Source of the DNA: Fibrobacterota bacterium
GTDB lineage: Bacteria > Fibrobacterota > Fibrobacteria > UBA11236
Assembly (NCBI GenBank): GCA_947482115.1
Contig: CANKII010000002.1
Span: 248,001-312,000, forward strand
Length of the DNA: 64,000 nt
Direction of reading: 5' to 3'
Positions within the stretch are counted from its first letter, which is position 1, and every line of letters starts with the position of its first letter. Positions 26,665 through 35,661 of the stretch are shown here, piece after piece. The position numbers were made by a program, and so were the translations under genes. A model generated the notes under the pieces. It worked only from the letters and a program-made list of their open reading frames with translations. It was not told the origin of the DNA and did no database searches.

Positions 26665-28650
26665 ATGACCATGAAGACAAAAATTTTCGGATTGCTGATC
26701 GGTGCAGTTTTGATGCACGGAGCTTTGGCTCAAAGACCCTTCTATCTGGTTCCGGGCGTACATCCGGGATATGGCGTCGTAAGCATGCGTCCCTCAAGCA
26801 TGGCGACCTCGGGAGCCAATGCTGCGCCGAACACCGGCGGAATGGCGTGGCTTTCAGATGGACGCCTGTTTATCGCCAGTATGAGTTCGAATGCAGCGGG
26901 CGGCAACGATGCCAACCGCCTGGGAAGTTCGAATGGATACATCTTCAGCGGAATTCCCACCGCAACGAGCAACGCGACTGTCACGGTGACGCAAGTTTCC
27001 ACAGGATACCAGATGCCTTCCGGCGCAGTCGTAGTTGGTGATAGCATCTACGTGGTGGATAATCAGGACGGTTTGACCAAGCTGACTCCCAATGGCAGTG
27101 GCGGTTATACCAAGAGCGTCCTGTACAAGGGAGTGCTGGGCTACAACACGGGCCTTACCGGTTCCGGGTACCGCACATGGACGGGCGGTCTCTTGTACAA
27201 TAGCGGATATTTTTATGCCGTGGTGGGCATGGGACTGATCCCCGGGGGTGTCTCAGAGTACACGACAGCAAATATTTATCGTGGCAAGGGATGCATCTGG
27301 AAGGTTTCCCGGGATGGTGCCGTGGCGGACACCTTCGCCTGTGGAACTCGGAACCCGGTTTCCTTGGCTTGGAGTCCCGATGGGGAGATGCTGTATGCAG
27401 ACAACCAGGGCAGCTTCATGCCTGCATCGGCGATATTCCACGTCAGGCAGGGGAGATTTTTCGGACATCCCAAAACGCCCTTTGACAATCAAATGCGGAC
27501 TCCTCCGGCCATTATTTTTCCCTATGGCAGCAACCCCACGGGTGGCACAGTCACGAATCCCACGGTCGCGCGCGTGGCTACCGATATGTTGACGTTGACC
27601 GAAGGCCGTTTCAAAAATCAGATGCTGGTGGGAGTGGATCATACCACCGGCGTCAATCGCGTGTTCCTGGAAAAAATCCCGACGGGAACTTCCGACGATT
27701 TCATTTACCAAGGCGCGATCTTTCCATTCAGTCAGGGTTTTGGAGTGGGTACAGGCAATAATGGCGCAACAGAACTTGCCGGGGTACTCCCCGATTTTCG
27801 TACAAACGTGCATAGCATGGCTTATGGTCCCGACGGTCGCGTTTATTTAGGCGGCGGCAATTCGCCAGGAAGCGCCGGTCAGGGCTCTCATGGATTCGTG
27901 GGAGGCTTGCAGTACGGCTTGGCACGTCTTGTTCCCAAGGATTCCACGGTGTTCGAGATGAAAGCGATCCGTTCCTTGGGAAGCACCCAAATGGAAATTG
28001 AATTCACGGAACCCGTCGTCACTGCCGTCGCCGGGAATTTCACCGTGCGCCAATGGAATTCCTTGCAAGGAGGCACTGCAAACGATCAAAGCTATGGCGC
28101 CGGTTACCAAAATACGCCGGGAGTTGTGACGCTTGCCATCACAGCTGTGAGTCTCAACACGGATAAGACCAAAGCCACTCTGACGATTACGGGTTTGCAA
28201 CAGCGTCCGGCTTCAACAACGCCCAACAGCGTTCAGGACAGAACTTGGGGCTCCACCTTGCAGATCAACGTTACGGGGGTTGCAGCTGTTTCAGGCCATG
28301 CGATGTGGGGTGATGGCACCGGTGGTGGTGTGGCGTGGTACACACTCAACAAATTTGGTCCGGGTGTGGATGCGGGTACTGGAACAAGTGCACTGTCTCC
28401 CCGTAATCATAACGACGGCTCACAGGGGCTGACCCTGCATTGGCAAGGGGATGCCTTGGTGATTCAATCCCCTGTGAAGAGCGCTTACACTTTGCGTGTT
28501 TTGGATGCGCGTGGCAGCGTGGTGGCAAGTTTTAATGTCCCAGGCCGCGAAGAATTCCTGTTGCCGGGTTCGGCATTGGGGCATGGTTTAAATGTGTTGG
28601 AAGTCAAATCGGCAAATGGCCGCTGGACTTCAATGGTGGCACGGCCTTAA
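26665..28650 (+). CDS. secreted beta-propeller (glucose/sorbosone dehydrogenase-like) protein with C-terminal tail
   Basis: 661 aa; start ATG 26665 lies 6 nt after AAAGGTG. Signal peptide (KIFGLLIGAVLMHGALAQ). Residues about 40-420 show repeated propeller-type blades: GGMAWLSDGRLFIAS, GAVVVGDSIYVVDNQDG, NPVSLAWSPDGEMLYADNQG and HSMAYGPDGRVYLGGG. This pattern is shared by PQQ-type sugar dehydrogenase and NHL propellers, and cofactor residues cannot be assigned by eye. A cadherin-like segment follows. The last 70 residues (YTLRVLDARGSVVASF to the end) resemble a Por-type sorting tail. It heads a locus with ThuA-like, barrel and enolase-superfamily genes, which suggests sugar oxidation or sensing outside the cytoplasm. 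Confidence 0.65.
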   Translation: MTMKTKIFGLLIGAVLMHGALAQRPFYLVPGVHPGYGVVSMRPSSMATSGANAAPNTGGMAWLSDGRLFIASMSSNAAGGNDANRLGSSNGYIFSGIPTATSNATVTVTQVSTGYQMPSGAVVVGDSIYVVDNQDGLTKLTPNGSGGYTKSVLYKGVLGYNTGLTGSGYRTWTGGLLYNSGYFYAVVGMGLIPGGVSEYTTANIYRGKGCIWKVSRDGAVADTFACGTRNPVSLAWSPDGEMLYADNQGSFMPASAIFHVRQGRFFGHPKTPFDNQMRTPPAIIFPYGSNPTGGTVTNPTVARVATDMLTLTEGRFKNQMLVGVDHTTGVNRVFLEKIPTGTSDDFIYQGAIFPFSQGFGVGTGNNGATELAGVLPDFRTNVHSMAYGPDGRVYLGGGNSPGSAGQGSHGFVGGLQYGLARLVPKDSTVFEMKAIRSLGSTQMEIEFTEPVVTAVAGNFTVRQWNSLQGGTANDQSYGAGYQNTPGVVTLAITAVSLNTDKTKATLTITGLQQRPASTTPNSVQDRTWGSTLQINVTGVAAVSGHAMWGDGTGGGVAWYTLNKFGPGVDAGTGTSALSPRNHNDGSQGLTLHWQGDALVIQSPVKSAYTLRVLDARGSVVASFNVPGREEFLLPGSALGHGLNVLEVKSANGRWTSMVARP

Positions 28651-28683
28651 GAGGTCTTGAAACAAAAGACAGGGGTTTTCGTT

Positions 28684-29850
28684 ATGAGCAAAAATATTTT
28701 CCACATTCGTTTTAGCCTCTGCGCGGCTCTCCTGCTGGGTCTCGCTTCGGCGCAGAACGGACCCATTGTTTCGAGACTGACCACCGCGAAGTTTTCCCTG
28801 ATGAAAGGGTGGTGGGGCAGCGACCACGACGCCAGTACTCCGGTTAATTTCAAGTACTTCAAGGCGCTCGCGACCACCTACGGCATCACCATGGACACGT
28901 TTAATCTGAACACTTCGACGGCGCCGCTCACCGCAGCTAACCTCGCTAATTACGATGTGATGGTCTGGTACAACGTGTACCGCATGTACGAGCATTTTGA
29001 CACCGCGACCGGAAACCGGATTCAGAGGTGGTACGAAAACGGCAACAAGGGGCTGGCGTGCATTCACCAGTGCGTGCGCAGTTCCCAAACCTCTGCGGGA
29101 ACCCCGTGGACTTGGTGGATCAACATGATGGGCAAAGATTATATCGATTACGCGGCTTCCGGAGTATCGGGTCCGGTGTTCGTGGACAACGAAGCGATGG
29201 CCACTATCTACCCGCCGGGCCTCGTTACTGCCGGGCAAAAGTTTACTTGGAGCGACGAATGGTACATTTACGTGGGGAATCCCCGGGGCACCTCAGGTAC
29301 GCAAATGATGTGGACGACCGCCGATTCGTTGTTCACGGGCACCTACAAAAAGACCATGGGTAATGATCATCCCCTCGTCTGGATACGGAATTTCGATAAA
29401 GGCCGGTTCATCGTGAACGGGATGTACCATACGACGGCATTGGCCACCGCCACGGGCGCCCTCAGGGCGTTCGCGGATTCCAGCTTCATCGGCCAATTAA
29501 GGTTTTTGGCGGGCTATGCGGGTTGTACGGATTCCAATTATACCGAGTACAACAAGAAAGCCACTCACCTGGGTACGAACGCCTGTGTGACTCCAAGGGG
29601 CACGAATACGGTATGGCTTACCGGCAATAAAAACGGTGTGAAGCTGGACGCATTCCGGCTCTCGTTTTCCCAACCTGGCAGCCACAGCGTGGAGATTTTC
29701 AATACCTCCGGCGTCCGGGTAACTGTCCGTCACGGAGAAGGAACTCGTGAGTACAATTTTGCAGAAATTCTTAAGCCAGGCGTCTATTTCGTCAAGATTA
29801 TGACCCCCGGAATGAAGGTTCCCTTCAGCCACAAGATCATACTCTGGTAA
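28684..29850 (+). CDS. secreted ThuA-like protein with C-terminal sorting tail
   Basis: 388 aa from ATG 28684. Signal peptide (FSLCAALLLGLASA). Residues about 40-270 fit the ThuA (trehalose-utilisation) glutamine-amidotransferase-like fold: YFKALATTYGITMDTF, NYDVMVWYNVYRM, GLACIHQCVRSS, FTWSDEWYIY, and HPLVWIRNFDKGRFIVNGMYH. In other bacteria ThuA acts with ThuB on disaccharides through 3-keto intermediates. The C-terminus (HSVEIFNTSGVRVTV, then ILKPGVYFVKI) is a Por-type tail, so this version is likely surface or secreted, unlike cytoplasmic ThuA. 33 bp after the propeller gene and 89 bp before the barrel gene. Confidence 0.75.
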   Translation: MSKNIFHIRFSLCAALLLGLASAQNGPIVSRLTTAKFSLMKGWWGSDHDASTPVNFKYFKALATTYGITMDTFNLNTSTAPLTAANLANYDVMVWYNVYRMYEHFDTATGNRIQRWYENGNKGLACIHQCVRSSQTSAGTPWTWWINMMGKDYIDYAASGVSGPVFVDNEAMATIYPPGLVTAGQKFTWSDEWYIYVGNPRGTSGTQMMWTTADSLFTGTYKKTMGNDHPLVWIRNFDKGRFIVNGMYHTTALATATGALRAFADSSFIGQLRFLAGYAGCTDSNYTEYNKKATHLGTNACVTPRGTNTVWLTGNKNGVKLDAFRLSFSQPGSHSVEIFNTSGVRVTVRHGEGTREYNFAEILKPGVYFVKIMTPGMKVPFSHKIILW

Positions 29851-29939
29851 CTGGAAAGAAACGCGGCAAAGTTTACGCGTCCGGGAATCTTTCCATTTCT
29901 TTCGTTGAAATTGAATCCAAGCTGAAAGGCGGTTGATCC

Positions 29940-31475
29940 ATGCACCATTTTTCAAAACTATTGTTTGCCGGTCTTTCCTTATTTTCCTTCGAAGCATTCG
30001 CCGCATCTTCTGTAGACACAGTAGAGCGTAAGCCGCTTGTCATCGGCACCAAAATCGAAACGGGGCAGATTGTGCAGGGTTCGAAAGTCATCGACTTCGA
30101 TCCTGACGACTATTACATCTCGCAGATTGGCGTCAGCCTGACACAGGAAGTCGTCGTCAACCGGAGGCTGAACATCAAGGTCGGAGCGGGCGGCGTCTTC
30201 TATAGTACGTATCCCCAGACCTTCAGCAGCGGCGGAGCGGGCTTCGGCGTGAAATTCGGCCCCGGCATCACTCAGGCACAGGCCTTGTATAAGTTTGGGG
30301 ATCCCGATCATTCTTGGGGAGCCCTGCGCGTGGGATACTTCGGCTACAAGTACAACCCCGACGCCAAGAACCTCGGCGAATACCTGTTCCGTGCGGGTGC
30401 CTACCCGACCTACGTGGTCACCGGCGGCTGGTCCATCATGGACAATGCGCTGGCCAAGGTGCAGGGACTGGAATTTAGCGTATCGCAGTTGAATGGCGCG
30501 CTGAAGCACAGCCTCCTCCTGTACAACGAACGGGATTTTCGTCCGCCAGGAGATTTCACACCTGCCTACTTGGGCGAGTACACCAAGGGACCGATCCAGG
30601 TCGGCGCGGGCGTTTCCTTCTACCATTATTTTCCGATCAAAGGGAAGCTTACCTCTCCCAAGGGCCCGAACAATACCGTCTATACCTTCAACAACCTTCC
30701 GGCCATCAACGCGGTCGATCCGTTCGACACCAACAAGACCCTGCACTATACGGCCGGCCAACACATTGTGGCGGGCTACGGGGACATCAACGGCGTCCTC
30801 GCCCCGGCAATCAACCCGGGCTGGAACGCGGACTCGGTGATCGCGTACTACAAACCGTCTGTGGACTATTTCACGTTCAAGGCCATCAAGCTCATGGGCC
30901 GGGCCTCCTTCAGCATCCAGAAAGTGATGCCGATCGCGATGCTGAACCCCGAGGATCTGAAGGTGTACGGCGAAGTCGACTTGCTGGGCGTGAAGAATTA
31001 TCCCGGAGTCTACGACAATAGGACGGAACGCATGCCGATCATGCTGGGCATCAACCTGCCGACGTTCCGTCTGCTCAATGCACTCTCCCTCGAAGTCGAA
31101 TACTTCAAAAACGGCAATCCCGACGACATGGGAAGCCAACAGGCGAAGCTGAACCCGGCTTACGCCTACAACACGGTCACCAAATACAGCCAGGACAACG
31201 GCGGGGGACTCGGTAACGCCCCGAACGCGGACCCCATTGTGCAGGACTATTACTCAGTGCTGCTGAAGGATCATTTCGACAACCACCGCGACGACTGGAA
31301 GTGGACGTTGTACGCCGTCAAGCAGGTCACGACGGGCATCTCGGTACGGGCCCAGGTGGCGAATGATCACTTCCGCGCCCAGGACACGTATTTCCCGGGA
31401 TACTGGACGGGTCCGAGCCTGATGCGCAAGCCCGAAGACTGGTATTACGTCGTCAGCATCAATTTTGGAATCTGA
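29940..31475 (+). CDS. outer-membrane beta-barrel protein, YNPD-KNLG family (solitary member)
   Basis: 511 aa with signal peptide (LLFAGLSLFSFEAFA). Alternating strands throughout and no other domain. It shares its core motifs with the six barrels at 48.5-58.3 kb: YKYNPDAKNLGEYLFRAG, VGAGVSFYHYFPIKGKLTSP, EDLKVYGEVDLLGVKNY, RMPIMLGINLPTF, LSLEVEYF, DDWKWTLYAVKQ and AQVANDHFRAQ, then PEDWYYV before the C-terminus. It is longer than the others, with extra loops, and ends NFGI rather than YFF. Position between a ThuA-like and an enolase-superfamily gene suggests uptake or export of a sugar-derived compound. No named family recognised. Its codons look more C-ending than those of its neighbours. 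Confidence 0.7.
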   Translation: MHHFSKLLFAGLSLFSFEAFAASSVDTVERKPLVIGTKIETGQIVQGSKVIDFDPDDYYISQIGVSLTQEVVVNRRLNIKVGAGGVFYSTYPQTFSSGGAGFGVKFGPGITQAQALYKFGDPDHSWGALRVGYFGYKYNPDAKNLGEYLFRAGAYPTYVVTGGWSIMDNALAKVQGLEFSVSQLNGALKHSLLLYNERDFRPPGDFTPAYLGEYTKGPIQVGAGVSFYHYFPIKGKLTSPKGPNNTVYTFNNLPAINAVDPFDTNKTLHYTAGQHIVAGYGDINGVLAPAINPGWNADSVIAYYKPSVDYFTFKAIKLMGRASFSIQKVMPIAMLNPEDLKVYGEVDLLGVKNYPGVYDNRTERMPIMLGINLPTFRLLNALSLEVEYFKNGNPDDMGSQQAKLNPAYAYNTVTKYSQDNGGGLGNAPNADPIVQDYYSVLLKDHFDNHRDDWKWTLYAVKQVTTGISVRAQVANDHFRAQDTYFPGYWTGPSLMRKPEDWYYVVSINFGI

Positions 31476-31489
31476 TCCGGGAGTCGCGC

Positions 31490-32767
31490 ATGGACCGTCG
31501 TGAATTTTCCAAGGGTATGGCCCTCGCTACTGTCGCAGGATTGATGGATGTCCGCAATGTTTTTTCCGACACAGTCGCACCCATGAGTAATTCCAACGGG
31601 CAAGCCTCCATCTACCCGAAATTCTCACACAACACCAAAATCACCATCGAGAAGATCGACATCTTCCCGGTGCGATATCCGATGGTGATGCGCTTCAAGT
31701 TTTTCGAAGGTCCGGTAAGCGGCGGGGGAAGACCCACGGTTATCATTAAAATCACTGCGAACGACGGAACCGTTGGTTGGGGTGAGAGCGTTCCTATTCC
31801 GCGCTGGAGCGGCGAGACCATCGAAGGTGCCGTTGCCTGTCTGAAGAATTATTTGATTCCGGTTTTAATTGGCAAGGATGTTTTCGATCTCGAAGAAATT
31901 CATCATACCATGACCAAGGAAATGGCGTCGGATTTTTCCACGACCTATCCGATTACCAGGGCGGGCATCGACCTGGCACTTTATGATTTGATTGGCAAGG
32001 CGCTCAAACAAAATGTGGCCGAGATGCTGGGACGGAAAACACCAGACGACCTTCTGCTCAGTTGGACCTTGAATCCCAAGGATCTCAGTGAGATTGAAGG
32101 GTTGATGCAAAAGGGCCGCGAGCGGGGCTTTGAGAACTTCAACGTGAAGATTTCTCCCGATACCAAATTCGATCTCGAGTTATGCAAAACGGTCAAGAAG
32201 CTTGCACCCAATGGATTTCTTTGGGCGGACGCCAATTGCGGATACGATGTGGCCACTGCTTTGGAGATGGCTTCCAAATTGGCGGATGCGGGGGTGGCGG
32301 TTTTTGAAGGTGCATTGCATCCTAATTGCATTTCCGGATATCAGCAACTGGTTAAACAGGGAGCTTTGCCCATTATCATGGACGAAGGCTGCGTGTCCCC
32401 GGTCGAAGTGGAAGAGTTTATGAAGTTGAAGATGTTGAACGGCATTGCGATGAAGCCTTCACGCTGTGGTGGATTGACATCGGCGATTGCGCAGATGAAT
32501 TTGCTGGAGAAATACAATCTGAAGTTTTTGGGAAGCGGTTTGACCGATCCCGATATTTCCCTCGCTGCTTCATTGATTCTTTACGGAGCTTATAATCTTC
32601 AACATCCCGCTGCGTTGAACGGTCCGCAATTTCTTGGAACCAGCGTATTGAAGGAACCGTTCAAGGTGAACGGCGGCCGCGTTCGCATTCCCAAAGGCCC
32701 GGGGTTGGGAATTGAGGTGGATGAGGACAAGGTCAAAGATTTATCGGCATCAACTTGGAAGGGCTGA
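31490..32767 (+). CDS. enolase-superfamily (mandelate racemase/muconate lactonizing type) protein with Tat-like signal
   Basis: 425 aa. The N-terminus MDRREFSKGMALATVAGL has twin arginines and a hydrophobic stretch like a Tat signal, so folded export is likely. The capping domain (residues about 45-165) and barrel follow. Barrel motifs: FNVKIS (one lysine kept of the K-x-K pair), WADANCGYD, VFEGALHP and IMDEGCVSP as the metal ligands Asp, Glu, Asp/Glu, and IAMKPSRCGG as the opposing lysine. Lysines on both faces point to the MLE subgroup, which includes dipeptide epimerases and cycloisomerases. Substrate unknown. It follows the barrel gene by 14 bp. Confidence 0.75.
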   Translation: MDRREFSKGMALATVAGLMDVRNVFSDTVAPMSNSNGQASIYPKFSHNTKITIEKIDIFPVRYPMVMRFKFFEGPVSGGGRPTVIIKITANDGTVGWGESVPIPRWSGETIEGAVACLKNYLIPVLIGKDVFDLEEIHHTMTKEMASDFSTTYPITRAGIDLALYDLIGKALKQNVAEMLGRKTPDDLLLSWTLNPKDLSEIEGLMQKGRERGFENFNVKISPDTKFDLELCKTVKKLAPNGFLWADANCGYDVATALEMASKLADAGVAVFEGALHPNCISGYQQLVKQGALPIIMDEGCVSPVEVEEFMKLKMLNGIAMKPSRCGGLTSAIAQMNLLEKYNLKFLGSGLTDPDISLAASLILYGAYNLQHPAALNGPQFLGTSVLKEPFKVNGGRVRIPKGPGLGIEVDEDKVKDLSASTWKG

Positions 32768-32769
32768 GC

Positions 32770-33003
32770 TTAGCCAAAAATTTTCGTTTCACCTTTATAG
32801 TATTGCTTAAAAACGTCTATTGATATTGATGTGCCACCTTTTGGCCCAATCAAATTTGAAAGTACGATTGCACTAAGAATGTCTTGAAATCTTTTTTCGT
32901 TTCGTCCTCTTTCTCTTTCAGATCTCCAGTATAAAACAAGTGTGATGCAGGAAAATACGGCCATGACGACCGTGGCCAATATTGAAATGTGTTCAGGTTT
33001 CAT
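32770..33003 (-). CDS. small single-pass membrane protein, unknown
   Basis: 77 aa from ATG 33003, chosen because GGAGG lies 7 nt upstream; an ATG at 33027 is also in frame. One membrane helix (ISILATVVMAVFSCITLVLYW) is followed by a charged, helical C-terminal part (RSERERGRNEKRFQDIL). No family recognised. It is convergent with the enolase-superfamily gene, with 2 bp between stops, and divergent from the AbrB-Doc module. Confidence 0.55.
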   Translation of the reverse strand: MKPEHISILATVVMAVFSCITLVLYWRSERERGRNEKRFQDILSAIVLSNLIGPKGGTSISIDVFKQYYKGETKIFG

Positions 33004-33097
33004 AAGAGGCCTCCAATTTTGACTCAAATTTAAGGCCTAAATCATCTTCCGCTCTTGGCCTGCTTGACTTTTCCCATGTAAAACATAGTTTTACGGC

Positions 33098-33328
33098 ATG
33101 ATCAAGTCCATTACCAAAATCGGAAACTCGCAAGGCATCATCTTCGACGCTGCGATCATGGACATGGCCCATCTCAAAGTGGGCGATGAAATCAACATCA
33201 CCGTTCATGAAGGTGGTGCCATCATCATTACTCCAACCCGCACGGCCGTCAGTATTGAAGAGAGTGTGGCATCGGCCCGTGAATGGATCGGCAAGAACAA
33301 AGAACTCTTCCACCGTCTTTCTCAATGA
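33098..33328 (+). CDS. AbrB/MazE-type antitoxin
   Basis: 76 aa. The first 45 residues are a swapped-hairpin AbrB/MazE DNA-binding domain: SITKIGNSQGIIF, then LKVGDEINITVHEGGAIIITP. The C-terminal helix (EESVASAREWIGKNKELFHRL) would wrap the toxin. MazE-like proteins repress their own operon and block the toxin. The stop overlaps the Doc-type toxin start (ATGA), so the two are translationally coupled. Confidence 0.85.
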   Translation: MIKSITKIGNSQGIIFDAAIMDMAHLKVGDEINITVHEGGAIIITPTRTAVSIEESVASAREWIGKNKELFHRLSQ

Positions 33329-33723
33329 ACCGCGAATGGGCTCACCTGAGTCCTGCAGCAGTAATCGCGATTCATCGTGAAGTGATCGCCGCGAGTGGAG
33401 GTTCTCAAGGCATACGCGATGCGGCATTGCTGGAATCTGCCGTGGGCGCGACACAGGCTACTGCATTTGGTGAACCCGTGTTCAAGGATGGCATCGAAAT
33501 CGCATCGGCCTACCTGTTTTATCTCTGTCGCAATCATCCTTTCATAGATGGCAACAAGCGGGTGGCACTGGCATCCAGTCTCGTTTTTCTGGAACGCAAC
33601 GGATTGTTGTATCACGAAAACCTGAATGTGGATGAGTGGGAAAAGCTCGTGCTGGATGTCGCGGCCTCTCGTTTGGATCGCGCCGAGACGACGAAACGAT
33701 TGCGAAGTTTGATCGAAAGCTGA
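33325..33723 (+). CDS. doc: Doc-type (death-on-curing, Fic fold) toxin
   Basis: 132 aa from ATG 33325, overlapping the antitoxin stop. The short Fic core motif HPFIDGNKR is at residues 71-79, close to the Doc consensus H-x-F-x-(D/N)-(A/G)-NKR. The GIRDAALLESAV helix is also typical of Doc. The P1 Doc protein phosphorylates EF-Tu and stops translation; the same is expected here if active. Doc is classically paired with Phd, but an AbrB partner is a known variant. Its TGA overlaps the hemW ATG by one base, linking the module to a housekeeping gene. Confidence 0.88.
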   Translation: MNREWAHLSPAAVIAIHREVIAASGGSQGIRDAALLESAVGATQATAFGEPVFKDGIEIASAYLFYLCRNHPFIDGNKRVALASSLVFLERNGLLYHENLNVDEWEKLVLDVAASRLDRAETTKRLRSLIES

Positions 33724-34877
33724 TGTCCCTCCAACTCTACATCCACGTTCCCTTCTGCGAAAAGAAGTGCCATTATTGCGACTTCGCCAGTTGGGAATCT
33801 CCTGCGGTCACCCAGCGCAAGTGGTTTGAAACCACATTGGAAGAAATCGACCGTGCCGGAAAACAGTGGACAGGGGATAGGAAAGTCCGCACCGTGTTTT
33901 TCGGAGGCGGAACTCCTTCCGTTGTTCCCGCATCCTTTCTCGAAAAAATTCTTGTGAAGCTTCGCGCCAATTTCGATCTCTCAAGTATCGAAGAGATGAC
34001 ATTGGAAGTGAATCCCAGCAGTCTTACGAATGACAAGCTCAATGCTTGGCGTCAATTGGGATTTGGCCGCGTCAGCCTCGGTGTGCAGAGCTTTGATCCG
34101 GATGAGCTAAAACTGCTAGGCCGGGTTCATTCTCCCGAAGGTGCGCAGGCGGCGTTGGAATTACTGGCTTCGGAGCCCGGATTGCGTTTCAGCGGCGACC
34201 TCATTTTTGGTTTGCCCGGGCAGACTCCGGAGAGGTTTTTGCAAAACCTCGAAATGCTGCTTCAATACGATCCCGGCCACGTTTCCTTTTACGGCCTGAC
34301 CGTGGAAGCAGGGACGATGTTCGACCGCTGGCATCGCGATGGAAAACTGGTGTTGCCCGACGGGGAAGCGTATCAGGCCATGTACAGCGAAGGAGTTGCG
34401 CTGTTGAAACGCAGAGGTTTGCATCGCTATGAAGTTTCCAATTTCTCCAAACCCGGAAAAGAGTGCTTGCACAATCAAGGCTATTGGCGCGATGCGCCTT
34501 ATCTGGCTTTTGGTCCCGGTGCGCATGGCTACGACGGGGTTCGCCGCTGGATGAATCCTCATGACCTTGAGGATTATCTTCGATGGGGAGAACAAGGGTT
34601 TCCCGATGCATCCAGAGAATGGGACGAACTCGATGCCGAAGCGCGTCTTGCGGAAACTGTTTCACTGGGCTTGCGGCAGGCTCAAGGTTTTAACCTTGTT
34701 GAAGTGGAGCTAAAACATGGCATTCGTTTTCCAGTTTCCGTTTTTGAAAAATGGGAAACGGCAAAATGTCTTGAGCGTGTGAAGGGTTCGGTTCGATTAA
34801 TGGACGAAGGTTGGCCGTTGCTGGACGAAATCTGTGCGGATTTACTGGCTAAAACAAAACACCCTGTGGTTGTTTAG
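33723..34877 (+). CDS. hemW: radical SAM coproporphyrinogen oxidase-like protein / heme chaperone HemW
   Basis: 384 aa from ATG 33723 in a TGATG overlap with doc. The radical-SAM cluster motif C-x3-C-x2-C is at Cys12, 16 and 19 (CEKKCHYC). FFGGGTPSVV, EVNPSSL, FGRVSLGVQSFD, DLIFGLPGQT and NFSKPGKECLHNQGYW follow. HemW lacks the extra cysteine after the cluster that HemN has; here the residue after CHYC-D is Phe, so HemW is the better call. HemW inserts heme into respiratory proteins. Its stop overlaps the convergent phosphoesterase stop. Confidence 0.9.
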   Translation: MSLQLYIHVPFCEKKCHYCDFASWESPAVTQRKWFETTLEEIDRAGKQWTGDRKVRTVFFGGGTPSVVPASFLEKILVKLRANFDLSSIEEMTLEVNPSSLTNDKLNAWRQLGFGRVSLGVQSFDPDELKLLGRVHSPEGAQAALELLASEPGLRFSGDLIFGLPGQTPERFLQNLEMLLQYDPGHVSFYGLTVEAGTMFDRWHRDGKLVLPDGEAYQAMYSEGVALLKRRGLHRYEVSNFSKPGKECLHNQGYWRDAPYLAFGPGAHGYDGVRRWMNPHDLEDYLRWGEQGFPDASREWDELDAEARLAETVSLGLRQAQGFNLVEVELKHGIRFPVSVFEKWETAKCLERVKGSVRLMDEGWPLLDEICADLLAKTKHPVVV

Positions 34878-35638
34878 GATTCGCAGATTAATTTCGGCGT
34901 GAAATCGATATAGTCACAAGCCGTCAGATGGTATTCCACACCGTTTAATTTTCCGAAGGCTTTCCCACTCCACTCCGGTTTCACGGAATGCAAATGTCCG
35001 AACACAACGTGTTGCGCTCCGGTTTCTTCCAATAGTTTTGAAGCGCGAGATGGAGTCAATAAATGATCCAATGGCGGATAATGGGTGAGTCCAATGCGAA
35101 TGCCTGGTTCACCTTGAGGCAGCGTTGCAATGCTCAATTTCAACCGCTGGATTTCACGATCATATAGTTTTTCTTGTGTTTCCAAATCCTGATCGCTTTT
35201 CATTCCCGGGATCTCGCCTTTTTTCGGGTCCCATGCTATCAGGTCGAATAAGGAATATTCCTTCGTATCCCAAAGCCGTGTGCCGAAGAAAAAGAATGGG
35301 CCGATTTTCACATGGTTGTTTTGCACGAAGCGAAGAGAGGTGGGAAGCTCCTGATCCAGCAGTGTGGCAGACGGCCACCAGTAATCATGGTTACCCTGCA
35401 GAATGATTTTGGTTCCTGGTAAAGAATGGAGCCATTCGAGATCCGGCATAACATCGGGGAGTTTCTTGGCCCAGCTGATGTCACCGGGAACAATGACCAC
35501 ATCCTGTGGGCTTACAATGGCACGCCAATTCTTCTCAATTTTTTGGGGATGGCCAATCCATTCGGCACCGAATCGATCCATGGATTTGTTCGGGACGCCG
35601 AAGGACAGGTGCGGATCGGAGAGGGCAAAGACTTTCAT
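34874..35638 (-). CDS. metallophosphoesterase (calcineurin-like)
   Basis: 254 aa, cytoplasmic. All five metal motifs are present in order: LSDPHLS, PGDISWA, LQGNHDYWW, LTHYPP and FGHLHS. These bind two metal ions in calcineurin-type phosphatases. The closest pattern is the YkuE/MPPED-like group of small bacterial phosphoesterases; the substrate is unknown. It follows the permease gene by 23 bp on the same strand and converges on hemW, overlapping by 4 bp. Confidence 0.88.
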   Translation of the reverse strand: MKVFALSDPHLSFGVPNKSMDRFGAEWIGHPQKIEKNWRAIVSPQDVVIVPGDISWAKKLPDVMPDLEWLHSLPGTKIILQGNHDYWWPSATLLDQELPTSLRFVQNNHVKIGPFFFFGTRLWDTKEYSLFDLIAWDPKKGEIPGMKSDQDLETQEKLYDREIQRLKLSIATLPQGEPGIRIGLTHYPPLDHLLTPSRASKLLEETGAQHVVFGHLHSVKPEWSGKAFGKLNGVEYHLTACDYIDFTPKLICES

Positions 35639-35661
35639 GGCGTTGAAAATGAATTCGGCGG

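Noticed and set aside
29979-31139. 386-aa minus-strand ORF over the barrel gene
   Set aside because: Shadow of the C-rich third codon positions of the barrel gene; no ribosome site.
32993-33454. 153-aa minus-strand ORF across the antitoxin
   Set aside because: Antisense to AbrB and Doc, both of which have strong motifs and coupled starts.
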